DNA from: an uncultured Arsenicibacter sp.
GTDB taxonomy: Bacteria > Bacteroidota > Bacteroidia > Cytophagales > Spirosomataceae
Direction of reading: 5' to 3'
Assembly: GCF_945952095.1 (NCBI RefSeq)
Contig: NZ_CAMFHL010000245.1
Span: 1 to 11,283 of the forward strand
Length of the DNA stretch: 11,283 nt
Shown in pieces: positions 1-7,167 of the stretch. The notes beneath the pieces were generated by a model that made no database searches, was not told the origin of the DNA, and worked only from the letters and a program-made list of their open reading frames with translations. Within the stretch, counting starts at the first letter, position 1, and each line of letters starts with the position of its first letter. Position numbers and translations under genes: made by a program.

Positions 1-155
1 AAGTGCCTGATTAGGTACTCTATTTTCATTTTGGCCCCGTTTTGCACTACAGACCAACTATCGGCTGCCGTAGGTGCCATTACCCGCGTCGTATCCTGCG
101 CGTATAGTGGCCCGGCCAGCAGCAGGCACAATGCCCCCCAAAGCAATATTTTCAT
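1..155 (-). CDS. Secreted protein, N-terminal part only, possibly YceI-like
   Basis: Only the first 51 codons lie in the window; the gene continues past the left edge. The ATG at 155-153 opens an uninterrupted frame. It starts with a clear Sec signal peptide: a Lys at position 3, a hydrophobic core at about 4-16, and a likely cut after PLYA (residue 19), followed by QDTT. The mature start, with W34 then VVQNGAKMKIEYLIRH, has the spacing of the first strand of YceI-type lipocalin-like proteins, but this is too short to be firm. It follows the porin gene by 45 bp on the same strand, so it is probably the last visible member of the redox/porin operon. A function in the periplasm or outer membrane is inferred. 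Confidence 0.6.
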   Translation of the reverse strand, partial: MKILLWGALCLLLAGPLYAQDTTRVMAPTAADSWSVVQNGAKMKIEYLIRH

Positions 156-165
156 ACCAGAAAGT

Positions 166-191
166 GGCCCACCAGACTAAATTGGTGGGCC
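166..191. repeat. Intergenic hairpin between porin and the next gene
   Basis: A perfect 9-bp inverted repeat (166-174 and 183-191, core GGCCCACC/GGTGGGCC) with an 8-nt loop sits in the 45-bp gap. No T-run follows it on the minus strand, so it is not a canonical terminator. It may attenuate transcription or stabilise the upstream porin mRNA. Confidence 0.5.
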
Positions 192-200
192 TGACAAAGT

Positions 201-1445
201 TTAGAAATAAGTCGAAAAGCCAAACTGAAAGCCAGCGGTGCGGGCGGGTGGGTTGCCCAGCAGGTCCGTCTGCCAGTGGTAGCGGTAATTACCCCGGATA
301 ACCGTTGTCGGGGAAGGCCGGAAGCTGATGCCGGGTACAATGGCCCAGATGTCATCCCGGATCGGGTCACCTGTTTCGGCGAACGTGCCGACGTTGTAAT
401 CAACCCGCTCAACGCGCAGAGCCGCATTGACAACGGCCTTATTCCAACCCAACATTCGCTTGCGAACCAATGGTTGTACAATGTCCACCCAGCCCCCTTG
501 TTGCATCCGGCCAAACTGTTGGGTGTAAGTTGATGGTACGTCGATACTGGCCCAAACCAATTCGCCGTTGATGTACGTACCCATCGGCAGTGTCGTGTTG
601 AAGTCTAATGCCCAGACATCTACCCGCCTACGCTTGTCGAGTGTTAGCCCGTCGCTTTGAAATTTGTTGTAAACCCCACCCATCCAGGAGATGCCGATTT
701 CTCCAATACGTCGGCGCTTAATAGCCGACTTGAGCGTCACCAACGGCACCCCATTAAAGCTTTCCTCAAATCGGTCACGGTTCGCTTTGGTGGCAGGCAG
801 AAACGTGCGGTTTTGATTGTTGGCGATGATCTGATCGTCAAAGCCGTTGGTCAAATACGCTTCGTATGCCCATACCCAATCGCGGGTGTACTTTTTGCCG
901 TAAAGACCAAAGCCCACATTGCTCCAGGTGGAGGGAATAATGGTAATCGACGATAAGGGCCGGTCGATGAATTCCCACTTCGGGCCGTCGTGGTTCTGAT
1001 TAAAAGAGCCAATCGGATTCATGATGATGCCCCCCCGTAGGTTAACCAATGGGTGTAGCTCGATGTCCAGCGCGGCAAATTCGATGTTGATTTCTTTCGT
1101 ACCGTCCTCAAATTCAATCTCCGAAAGAAACTTGATACGCCGGTTAATGCTTGATGCCAGAAACAGGGTCATTCGGCGCATCTGAAACGACAGCCCCTCA
1201 GTGATGCCATCAGTCTGCATATACTGCGTATTGGCTTCTAAGTAGCCACCCACCGACACGGGCATTTTGTTCGCTGTCAGAAAAGGGCGGTCATAGGTCG
1301 CGTCCATGTTCAACTTCAATTGCTGATCTTTCGTCCGCAATGTGGTATCACGGCCAAACAACTGATTGAACGCTGAGGTTGAGTCCGTCTGTGCTTGTGC
1401 CGTAGCCATCAGCAACAGTCCCCATAAAAGTAGTATGTGTTTCAT
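201..1445 (-). CDS. Outer-membrane porin, OprO/OprP-like beta-barrel
   Basis: This 414-aa protein has a Sec signal peptide (hydrophobic about 4-14, probable cut after ATAQA at residue 18) and ends in Phe within GFSTYF, as outer-membrane barrels do. The body has alternating polar/hydrophobic strands. Its central block (RR..LFLASSINRRIKF, SEIEFEDG, then a GG-I-MNPIGSFN segment and a DRPLS segment) resembles the phosphate-selective porin O/P type family of Bacteroidota. It probably lets small solutes, perhaps anions, across the outer membrane; the substrate is unknown. Its ATG starts 2 bp after the Rieske stop codon, so the two are very likely co-transcribed and translationally linked. Being in an operon with a di-haem lipoprotein and a Rieske protein suggests that it serves an oxidoreductase outside the inner membrane. 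The family call is from pattern recognition; the barrel topology is quite sure. Confidence 0.82.
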   Translation of the reverse strand: MKHILLLWGLLLMATAQAQTDSTSAFNQLFGRDTTLRTKDQQLKLNMDATYDRPFLTANKMPVSVGGYLEANTQYMQTDGITEGLSFQMRRMTLFLASSINRRIKFLSEIEFEDGTKEINIEFAALDIELHPLVNLRGGIIMNPIGSFNQNHDGPKWEFIDRPLSSITIIPSTWSNVGFGLYGKKYTRDWVWAYEAYLTNGFDDQIIANNQNRTFLPATKANRDRFEESFNGVPLVTLKSAIKRRRIGEIGISWMGGVYNKFQSDGLTLDKRRRVDVWALDFNTTLPMGTYINGELVWASIDVPSTYTQQFGRMQQGGWVDIVQPLVRKRMLGWNKAVVNAALRVERVDYNVGTFAETGDPIRDDIWAIVPGISFRPSPTTVIRGNYRYHWQTDLLGNPPARTAGFQFGFSTYF

Positions 1446-1447
1446 CC

Positions 1448-1930
1448 TCAGCCGATGTTGATGTAAATGTTTCCCTCATCAGTCGTCACCCGGTAGGTTG
1501 TCAAATCCTTTTCGGCAGGACCCTCTGTAACCTTCCCCTCGGCTGTGTACTCGCTACCATGAGCCGGGCAGGTCAGATAACCATCATGGGCATTCAGTTC
1601 ATTGCCCTGATGGGAGCATTTCATCAGCACCGCCGTGTACTCATCGCCGGTTCCTTTACGGCGCAGGTAGATCGGGTGTGATTGTCCCTTCATTTCGACC
1701 AGAATAAAAGGGCGCATCGTAACTGCCCCTTTCTTGTCCACACTCTCGAATTCTTTCTTGCTAACCTGAATAGCCCGGCCTTTCAGCACAGGCATCTGAG
1801 CGTAATAGACACTTTTACAGCTACTCAGCAGCATGGACAGCGAAGCCGTGCCGAGACAAACGGCCCCACAGGTTTTGCCGAACGCGGCCCGCAGAAAATC
1901 AGTACGGGTAATGATTGGATTGGATTCCAT
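1448..1930 (-). CDS. Rieske [2Fe-2S] protein, exported, probable lipoprotein
   Basis: This 160-aa protein carries a complete Rieske cluster motif: C105-S-H107 and C121-P-A-H124, two Cys plus two His, with 13 residues between the boxes. It would move single electrons. The N terminus has a hydrophobic stretch (about 20-36) ending in the lipobox LSSC (35-38), so the mature protein may be lipid-anchored at C38. Just before it lies TRTDFL (8-13), which resembles a Tat motif with the second Arg replaced by Thr. A lipoprotein reading fits best. It is 18 bp downstream of the di-haem gene and 2 bp upstream of the porin gene, so it is likely an electron partner of the di-haem protein in the same operon. 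It lacks the extra disulfide Cys residues of bc1-type Rieske proteins (CTHLGC/CPCH), so it is closer to the ferredoxin/arenicola-type soluble domains. Confidence 0.85.
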   Translation of the reverse strand: MESNPIITRTDFLRAAFGKTCGAVCLGTASLSMLLSSCKSVYYAQMPVLKGRAIQVSKKEFESVDKKGAVTMRPFILVEMKGQSHPIYLRRKGTGDEYTAVLMKCSHQGNELNAHDGYLTCPAHGSEYTAEGKVTEGPAEKDLTTYRVTTDEGNIYINIG

Positions 1931-1948
1931 AGTTGGTTTTGAGGAAGG

Positions 1949-3172
1949 TTATAGGGAGTCTAAAAATTTGAGCAACTTCGCCCGATCTGTATCAGTCAGA
2001 GCCACGTACTTACTCCGGCTTTTGGTCGCTTCTCCGCCGTGTAATCGGATGGCTTCATCCAGCGAGTGCGCGCGGCCATCGTGCAGCAGAAACACCCGGC
2101 CTCCCTGCGCAGTCTCCGCCAGACCCAGCCCCCATAGCGGTGGCGTCCGCCACTCGGCGGTTTTAGCGATGCCTTCAGTATAGCCGTCGTCTAATCCCGA
2201 ACCCATGTCGTGCAGCAGCAGATCGGTATAGGGGGCAAGGGTCTGGTTGGATAATACGGCAACATCTGATTGGGGCGTTTTCCATTGGGGCGTATGGCAC
2301 TTGCCACAATCTGTGCTCATAAATAAGGCTTTGCCGGCCACGACATCGGCATCGTTAGGCGTGCGCTGTACAGGCACTTTCAGCGTTCTCAGGTAGAAAA
2401 CTACCGCGTTGACTTTCGCTGAGGACACTTCGGGATCATCAGCCAAATCTCCTGCTTGACCCGATACCGCATAATTAATAGGGTCTTCGGGATCGAACTC
2501 GCTGGTAATACCCATATCCTGCTTGTAAGCGTTGACGGTTTGATGTAACAGGTCAATGGCGGCTGCCTTTTTGCCAAACCGACCAATGTATTTGCCGTTC
2601 TGTGGCTTATGATACCATTGCGACTTAAAAAAGTGAGGTGGCTCAATCCAGTTGGGAACACCTGAAATGCCATCACCATCCTTGTCATTGGGATCAGCGT
2701 TAGCTGAAATCTGCTCGTCGGATAGGGCACCCAGCAACCCCAGGCCCGTATTGGCCGGGGGCATAAAGTTGGAGAAAGTTGCTCCTTTGGGCAGTTGTTC
2801 TGGCGTATGGCCACTAATGGCCCGGTTCTGAAGCTGCGGCCCACCCTGGTGCATAAATTGGTTGCCTGTTTCGTCGGACTGTCCGAAGCGAGTCAACGTT
2901 GTGAACGGATGCCCTTTACCGTCCCCGGCATGGCAGGAGCCGCAGGAAGTAGCGACGAATGTCGGCCCCAGGCCGGTAGCCGGAGTAAATATTTCGTTAT
3001 TGAAAGCCGCATCGCCCGCCAGAAACAGAGCGTTCTGTTCGGGGGTTAGTTCGGCAATTGGCCCATCGAGCAGTGCGTCGTCGGCGGGTGTACCGGGCAG
3101 CATGGTTTCGCAGGCTACAGCCGCAAAGACCAGTACTGCCCCATACAGGAAGAGTAGAGTTGTCTTCTTCAT
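1949..3172 (-). CDS. Di-haem oxidoreductase (DHOR/DUF1111) lipoprotein
   Basis: The frame is open from 3241, but the ATG at 3172 is the better start. It gives a 407-aa protein beginning MKKTTLLFLYG, a signal peptide ending in AVAC (C21, a weak lipobox), while the 23 upstream residues do not look like a leader. There are two c-type haem sites, C77-G-S-C80-H81 and C289-G-K-C292-H293. Signature blocks of the DHOR family (putative di-haem peroxidases related to MauG/CcpA) follow: DPNDKDGDGISG (160-171), LLLHDMGSGL (318-327), EWRTPPLWGLG (340-350), and HDGRAHS (364-370) with a later HGGEA. It probably acts in the periplasm or on the outer membrane as a peroxidase or oxidase; the substrate is unknown. 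It leads the DHOR-Rieske-porin operon. Family assignment is firm; enzyme activity is inferred. Confidence 0.9.
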   Translation of the reverse strand: MKKTTLLFLYGAVLVFAAVACETMLPGTPADDALLDGPIAELTPEQNALFLAGDAAFNNEIFTPATGLGPTFVATSCGSCHAGDGKGHPFTTLTRFGQSDETGNQFMHQGGPQLQNRAISGHTPEQLPKGATFSNFMPPANTGLGLLGALSDEQISANADPNDKDGDGISGVPNWIEPPHFFKSQWYHKPQNGKYIGRFGKKAAAIDLLHQTVNAYKQDMGITSEFDPEDPINYAVSGQAGDLADDPEVSSAKVNAVVFYLRTLKVPVQRTPNDADVVAGKALFMSTDCGKCHTPQWKTPQSDVAVLSNQTLAPYTDLLLHDMGSGLDDGYTEGIAKTAEWRTPPLWGLGLAETAQGGRVFLLHDGRAHSLDEAIRLHGGEATKSRSKYVALTDTDRAKLLKFLDSL

Positions 3173-3240
3173 ACTAAAATTGAATCGTCTAAATGACTGA
3201 ATATTAGGGGAAAAAAAAGGGAGATATACGGGTTCGATCA

Positions 3241-3261
3241 CTCAGCAGGCTACTTGCTGAG
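3241..3261. repeat. Hairpin between His-rich gene and DHOR gene
   Basis: A perfect 7-bp inverted repeat (CTCAGCA 3241-3247, TGCTGAG 3255-3261) lies in the 146-bp gap. On the minus strand an 8-T run comes about 20 bases later (3211-3218 on plus), too far for a standard intrinsic terminator. It could separate the His-rich gene from the DHOR operon or sit in the DHOR leader. No clear TAnnTTTG promoter was found in this gap. Confidence 0.35.
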
Positions 3262-3318
3262 ATATATACCGACGACTATATGCCCGTAGAGGGGCCGATA
3301 CGTCGAAGCATCGAACTG

Positions 3319-3696
3319 TTACACCCACGAAGAAGACAAAAGAGGAGGGCCGCGCGGAATGGGCCGGGCCAAATAGACCGTCAGGGTTGTGGGCGTAGGC
3401 CGAAAGAAAACGGGCTGAACGATGAGCCTAACCAACAGCAAAAATGCCACCAGCAGCGCAAAGGCAGGCATGAACGCCGGATTGCTAACCGCATCGAGCA
3501 GCAACAGTTCGTGGGTCGTGTGCGGGTTGGGCGACAACGGACACGACTTGCCGAAGATATTGTAAGGGTGCGCGTGAGTGATAATCTGCCCATTCGCCAA
3601 CCGGTGAGCATGACGGAACACTACTGAGTTGATTTGCATCAACACGAGTAGCCCCAGTAATAGCCGGGCAATTGGTTGCCGTATGTTCTCCCGCAT
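3319..3696 (-). CDS. Small His-rich two-helix membrane protein
   Basis: The family name is not recognised with certainty. An in-frame TTG at 3702 is possible, but the ATG at 3696 is preferred, giving 125 aa. Numbered from the ATG, there are two hydrophobic helices (about 8-25 and 75-93). Between them is a loop rich in histidine: RHAHRL, THAHPY, and NPHTTHELLLLD. The paired H-x-H and H-x-x-H spacing suggests binding of a transition metal such as Zn, Cu or Ni on one face of the membrane. Short Bacteroidota membrane proteins with the pattern HxH...NGxxxxHxHPY are known as unnamed genes near metal or haem systems. It lies upstream of the di-haem operon on the same strand, so a role in metal or haem supply is an inference. 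The C-terminal 25 residues are Pro/Arg-rich and probably unstructured. Confidence 0.65.
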   Translation of the reverse strand: MRENIRQPIARLLLGLLVLMQINSVVFRHAHRLANGQIITHAHPYNIFGKSCPLSPNPHTTHELLLLDAVSNPAFMPAFALLVAFLLLVRLIVQPVFFRPTPTTLTVYLARPIPRGPPLLSSSWV

Positions 3697-4041
3697 TAAC
3701 AACTCTATTGCAGTAGGCTTAAAATGCGTAGATTCATTTTATCATACTCATAACCTGTTTAATGAGCAAAAGTTTAGACTAGCCTAAAATTATATTTTGC
3801 TTAACAAAAAAAGATTATATTCTTTCAGGTTTTCAGTAACGGAGTGTTCTACGAAAACTTTTGACGTAATATAGGAAAATGCTCTAACGTGAGTTTTTCT
3901 ACTTAGGATTTCGCCGGATTCCAATAAATATCCCCTGCATTTCACCGACCAAGCGATTAATGATTCGTGTTTACAGCTAACCATTTTATGCCACTGATTT
4001 TCAGGATTATAAGAAAATTATCTAAAACGCTATTCCAAGAT
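3697..4041. other. AT-rich intergenic stretch without a convincing gene
   Basis: No supported gene was found in these 345 bases. A 64-codon minus-strand frame (3790-3984) exists but lacks any recognisable domain. The stretch near 3715-3790 is AT-rich and probably holds the promoter for the His-rich gene; a sequence like TATGAT and a TTTTG element occur on the minus strand there, but neither is a clean match to the Bacteroidota promoter. It marks the border between the envelope cluster and the plasmid-maintenance genes. Confidence 0.5.
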
Positions 4042-4505
4042 TTACAACGGTTCACTCGACCACTTGTAGTAAGCATAGTCGTCCTCACTCAGATTTAGCC
4101 GCATGAACTCGTCCATCCCAAAATCGTTACGTTCCAGTACATAGCGACGGAATGGCCAGCTACGCTACGCTTCGCTTCTTCTAACCCACGGCTTCGTTCA
4201 CCCTCCCGTATCTTTTCGTTCGGCAACCCATCCAAGTACTCCTCGAAGTATAGTTTAAGCAACTCGTTAGCTGAGTGGCTCTCTTGCTTGGCCGATAGGT
4301 GCTGTTCCAGCCACTCCAGCAAGTATTCTGGCAATTTAGCCGCCTGATTGTTGTTCAACCCCGCCACGTCGTTGAATTGGTATTGGTAACTATAAGCTGC
4401 GTTGCCAATACGATGCTGCCGTGCCCAGAACGCCCGTTCTTCTTCGGGCAACGTGGCCAGCATTTCGGCTTGACGTTGATTGTATTTTTCGATTGGGTGT
4501 CGCAT
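4042..4505 (-). pseudogene. Unknown gene, frameshifted by a 5-bp repeat
   Basis: Not recognised by family. The annotated frame from ATG 4505 ends at 4095 after 136 aa, with a tail (GHSVAMYWNVTILGW) unlike the rest. Another minus-strand frame continues with WPFRRYVLERND, then GMDEFMRLNLSEDDYAYYKW, and stops at TAA 4044-4042. The switch falls at four tandem 5-mers (4159-4178; GCTAC twice, GCTTC twice on plus). Removing one GCTAC unit joins the frames exactly, giving a 152-aa protein reading EEAKRSWPFRRYVLERND. The restored protein is charged, helical, and rich in Glu, Leu and Tyr. Its start overlaps the stop of the previous gene by one base (TAATG), so it is translationally coupled. It is a broken gene, a phase-variable gene, or a sequence error. 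The alternative is that the 136-aa form is real and the second frame is chance. Confidence 0.7.
4159..4178. repeat. Pentanucleotide tandem run GCTAC x2, GCTTC x2
   Basis: Four consecutive 5-bp units lie inside the coding region of the unknown gene. The unit length is not a multiple of three, so gain or loss of one unit shifts the frame. The two GCTAC copies are identical and adjacent, which is what a slippage duplication leaves. Four units is short for a contingency locus. Confidence 0.75.
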
Positions 4506-4891
4506 TAGTCTTCATTTGCTGTGGTTGGCATTTTTAGTTTGGTCGAGTCGTTGTAAAGAATCCAGTCGTCGGCAGACTTTGGCTTTTCCTCATGATGAAA
4601 CCGCTTCAATGACCAGATTTGAGCATACTCGATTCGGATGCGTTCGTGTTCAGCCGGTAGTTTATTTTTCAGAATCACATCGATTAGCATCGCGTTGTCC
4701 TCGAAAACGGGATTCCAAAGCGCATCGTAATCAATATACAAAGGGGCCTGCCACCAACGGGTTAGGTTACGGTCGGTAGGTGGCAAAACATCGAAATAGT
4801 TCGAGTATAGCCAATAACCGCATTGTGGATCTTCAATATCCTTGACCATCTGTTGGAGAAGGCCAGGTAATGCTGATTCATCTGTCGTCAT
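4505..4891 (-). CDS. Unknown acidic protein downstream of tyrosine recombinase
   Basis: Not recognised. The 128-aa product is rich in Trp, Tyr and acidic residues, with segments such as CGYWLYSNYFDVLPP (24-38), RNLTRWWQAPLYIDYDALW, and a charged C terminus (KPKSADDWILYNDS). No signal peptide or membrane helix is seen, so it is probably cytoplasmic. Its ATG is 21 bp downstream of the recombinase stop, and its TAA overlaps the next gene's ATG by one base. These spacings mark a three-gene transcription unit: recombinase, this gene, and the frameshifted gene. It could be an accessory factor of recombination or a passenger; the sequence does not decide. Codon use matches the neighbours. Confidence 0.7.
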   Translation of the reverse strand: MTTDESALPGLLQQMVKDIEDPQCGYWLYSNYFDVLPPTDRNLTRWWQAPLYIDYDALWNPVFEDNAMLIDVILKNKLPAEHERIRIEYAQIWSLKRFHHEEKPKSADDWILYNDSTKLKMPTTANED

Positions 4892-4912
4892 CGTCTGAAA
4901 AAGCGTTAAGCG

Positions 4913-5884
4913 TCATAAACCTAACTTCATAGCTGCATTATGTTTGACCACCTGCTGCACCCGCGTGTAGCGGTCGATCATGGTACGGGTCCGGTGTTTG
5001 GTCTGCTGCATGATCTGGGAATCGTCGGCTCCGTTGAGTTTGGCGATGGTCACGAACGAGGCCCGATGCGAGTGCGCCGAATACTCGTCGCCAATGTATT
5101 CCTTGGTTGTCCTGGCTACCTGTTTATCTGATAGCCGGGCGGTGGTGATCTGCTCCCCTTTTCGTATTCGGACAAACAACGGGCCTATCTGACGATCCAG
5201 CAGATTGATATAATCATGCAACGCTCTAACCGGACATGTATCCGGGTCAGGGCTAAAGAATAAGGCTTTTTGCTCCGTTTTACCGTACTGGTTGGTTTTG
5301 CTGCCCTGGTAGGTTAGCACGGCACCATCACGGGTAAACTGTACGCCCTCTACGTTAAGAGCGACCAACTCAGATCGGCGAAAGGCACCGGCAAAGCAGA
5401 CCAGCAGCAACGCCCGGTCACGTACTCCTGACGGTGTCGCTGGAATGTGTCGTACTCTATCTTTATACGCTATAATATCGAAGGCCGCAGCCTGATCCGG
5501 TTCGGTCCCAATGCTCCGCTTGATCCCTTCCAACACAATCTTGACGGCCTCATCCCCACCCGGATCAGGCTGCTTGTGTAGCCGGTGCCACTTGCGGATG
5601 GTGGCAAGTCGGCGGGAGATAGTAGCCCATTTATGGCGCGTGGCCAGGTCCGACAGATAGGTAGCCAATGTCGCATGGGTTAGCGGCAGCATTGGCAGAC
5701 TATGTTGGGTCAACCAACTTTCCAAGTGTTCGATGTCGGAGACATAAGCGGTTTGGGAATTGGCTGCACCTTCAATACCTTTTTTAAAGAAGGCGGCCGT
5801 TTGCCCAACTAACTCCTCCTTTGTGGGTATAATAGTCAGTTCTTTCGGGCCACGTCCACGAGTGGAAATACGAGTATCGCTCAT
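4913..5884 (-). CDS. Tyrosine recombinase (phage integrase/Xer type)
   Basis: This 323-aa site-specific recombinase has both expected domains. The N-terminal SAM-like core-binding domain spans about 24-105 (YVSDIEHLESWL, then LATYLSDLA and TISRRLATIRKWH). The catalytic domain spans about 135-310. All catalytic residues can be placed: R169 in GAFRRSEL, K196 in GSKTNQYG, H271 and R274 in HSHR, H297 in TKHRTR, and the nucleophile Y306 in DRYTR. Length is in the normal range for XerC/D and plasmid recombinases. It lies downstream of rep on the same strand and just beyond a loxP/dif-like inverted repeat (5909-5945), which suggests that it resolves plasmid multimers or mediates integration. It heads a unit with two unknown genes. 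Recombinase identity is firm; the role is inferred. Confidence 0.93.
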   Translation of the reverse strand: MSDTRISTRGRGPKELTIIPTKEELVGQTAAFFKKGIEGAANSQTAYVSDIEHLESWLTQHSLPMLPLTHATLATYLSDLATRHKWATISRRLATIRKWHRLHKQPDPGGDEAVKIVLEGIKRSIGTEPDQAAAFDIIAYKDRVRHIPATPSGVRDRALLLVCFAGAFRRSELVALNVEGVQFTRDGAVLTYQGSKTNQYGKTEQKALFFSPDPDTCPVRALHDYINLLDRQIGPLFVRIRKGEQITTARLSDKQVARTTKEYIGDEYSAHSHRASFVTIAKLNGADDSQIMQQTKHRTRTMIDRYTRVQQVVKHNAAMKLGL

Positions 5885-5908
5885 CTTGGGTCAAAGATAA
5901 TGATAAAC

Positions 5909-5945
5909 TATTACGTCCAATAAGTAAACATTATCGGACGTAATA
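5909..5945. other. Candidate tyrosine-recombinase core site (loxP/dif-like)
   Basis: Two 15-bp arms (5909-5923 and 5931-5945) are inverted repeats matching at 14 of 15 positions, with a 7-bp asymmetric spacer GTAAACA. The left arm is TATTACGTCCAATAA; the right arm differs only by G for A at the inner fifth base. The inner ends ATAA and TTAT are those typical of XerC/XerD sites. The site is 25 bp upstream of the recombinase start. It could instead be an operator for the recombinase gene. Confidence 0.6.
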
Positions 5946-6019
5946 ATCTGCCTATTGGTAAGCGCGTTCCTTTTTCTTCCCTTCTATTCTTACTGAGTCT
6001 GTTCAGTTCTTTGTGATAA

Positions 6020-7123
6020 TTAATTTGCCTTCTCTATCCCTTTCTTCTTATAATTAAAGACGCTTTGCGCTACGTAGGCTTCTGGGTCTTTGTCAGCAAA
6101 CCCATATTCTGCATATAGGTTAGCCCGAAGAAACGCTTTCAATAGTTCGCCATTTTGGAGAATCGATTTTTTCTGTTGATGCGTGAACGAGGGGTAGTAC
6201 TGACTCAACTGATTGCCGGCATAGGATATGACTTCGGCAATATCCAACTGCATCAGCTCATCTAAGCGTTGTTTCATCTCTGCTTTCTTGGTCTCTTTCT
6301 CTAACTCGTCAGGTGGGGTTTTCGTCTGAATTCTGAATTCGATACCAACCACGGCCCGGCCCTGCATTACGGGTTCATACGTTACTGTCAGATTTGTGTG
6401 TTCGTTGATCTGCCGTAGTGACAAATCGATCACGCGCGTTCTGAACGCTGAGTAATTCGCATAGGATTTCTCGTGAGCACCAATAAGCTGCCGGAGTTCA
6501 ACCAAACCGATACGCCAGATGCCCGTATTCCGAAAACGAGCCAGGTTGGTAAACAACAACTGTGCATATTCGCTACTAAGGATTAGTGCATCTTCATATC
6601 CATATTGCGCGTATCCGCTGCCCAGATATAGAAAGACAGGTATGACAGCATGGTACATCGTCAATTCAATTACGCCTTTCTTTGGCCAGTACTCAGCCAT
6701 CGGGAATACGACTACGTTTGTGTATTTGCCGCTCTCATCCTCCCAATTGATTTTTCGCTTCTGGATCAGTTCAACTACCTTTTTTATGGATGAGTTGGGA
6801 TGGCCCTTGATAACTTCGGAGTAATGAAACCTGAATTTAAGTTCCTCATAAGGCTTGATCTTCACTTTATCGACAGCTTGAATGTTGCGAATTTCACGCA
6901 GGACAAGCCAGTAAAGACGACGCTCGAAGAAACCGAACTCGGTTGTACTGGTTAGCAGTTTTAGTGGTTCCCGAATCAGAATTGTCTTGTTGTTCGGTGT
7001 CCGAAGCACGATAGTTTCGGGATTTACCTCAACTGGAGCCGTTATAGTAGTACTCTCGAAAACCAACGATAGCTGGTTATTAGAGAGCTGGAGCGACTGA
7101 TTGGGATTTGATAGCTTACGCAT
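6020..7123 (-). CDS. Plasmid replication initiator, Rep_3 superfamily
   Basis: This 367-aa protein has the two winged-helix layout of iteron-binding initiators (RepA/RepB/RepE type). The first domain is at about 53-165 (REPLKLLTSTTEFGFFERRLYW onward). The second is at about 183-265, with the conserved run SSEYAQLLFTNLARF, then WRIGLVELRQLIG (203-215), then FRTRVIDLSLRQIN (227-240), and finally TVTYEPVMQGRAVVGIEF. A Lys/Glu-rich helical extension of about 100 residues follows, longer than in many Rep_3 proteins. It should bind the iterons at 7278-7577, recruit the host helicase and open the AT-rich region. The ATG at 7123 lies directly against an inverted iteron-like site, which suggests autoregulation. 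It is followed by the recombinase gene 135 bp downstream. Assignment is strong because protein family and adjacent iterons agree. Confidence 0.92.
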   Translation of the reverse strand: MRKLSNPNQSLQLSNNQLSLVFESTTITAPVEVNPETIVLRTPNNKTILIREPLKLLTSTTEFGFFERRLYWLVLREIRNIQAVDKVKIKPYEELKFRFHYSEVIKGHPNSSIKKVVELIQKRKINWEDESGKYTNVVVFPMAEYWPKKGVIELTMYHAVIPVFLYLGSGYAQYGYEDALILSSEYAQLLFTNLARFRNTGIWRIGLVELRQLIGAHEKSYANYSAFRTRVIDLSLRQINEHTNLTVTYEPVMQGRAVVGIEFRIQTKTPPDELEKETKKAEMKQRLDELMQLDIAEVISYAGNQLSQYYPSFTHQQKKSILQNGELLKAFLRANLYAEYGFADKDPEAYVAQSVFNYKKKGIEKAN

Positions 7124-7124
7124 T

Positions 7125-7140
7125 GCCTAACAAATTATAG
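7125..7140 (-). promoter_or_regulatory. Inverted iteron-like operator at the rep start
   Basis: On the minus strand this reads CTATAATTTGTTAGGC, matching iteron 6 (CTATTATTTGTTAGGC) at 15 of 16 bases but in the opposite orientation. It ends one base before the rep start codon and overlaps a TATAATTTG promoter-like element. Binding of Rep here would block rep expression, as known for iteron plasmids. Confidence 0.65.
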
Positions 7141-7167
7141 CTGATACAAGATAAAGGGTTTTTTGTT

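Noticed and set aside
166..191. Hairpin as an intrinsic terminator of the porin gene
   Set aside because: No T-run follows on the minus strand and the next gene starts 11 bases after the stem.
152..514. A 120-codon minus-strand frame across the porin gene end
   Set aside because: It overlaps the porin in another frame and lacks any family likeness.
3173..3241. Longer DHOR start at 3241
   Set aside because: The 23 extra residues precede a proper signal peptide that begins at the ATG at 3172, so the shorter start is preferred.
3280..3627. A 115-codon plus-strand frame
   Set aside because: It is fully antisense to the His-rich membrane protein and has a low-complexity Arg/Gln-rich product.
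3790..3984. A 64-codon minus-strand frame in the AT-rich gap
   Set aside because: No domain, no clear start signal, and AT-driven composition; likely chance.
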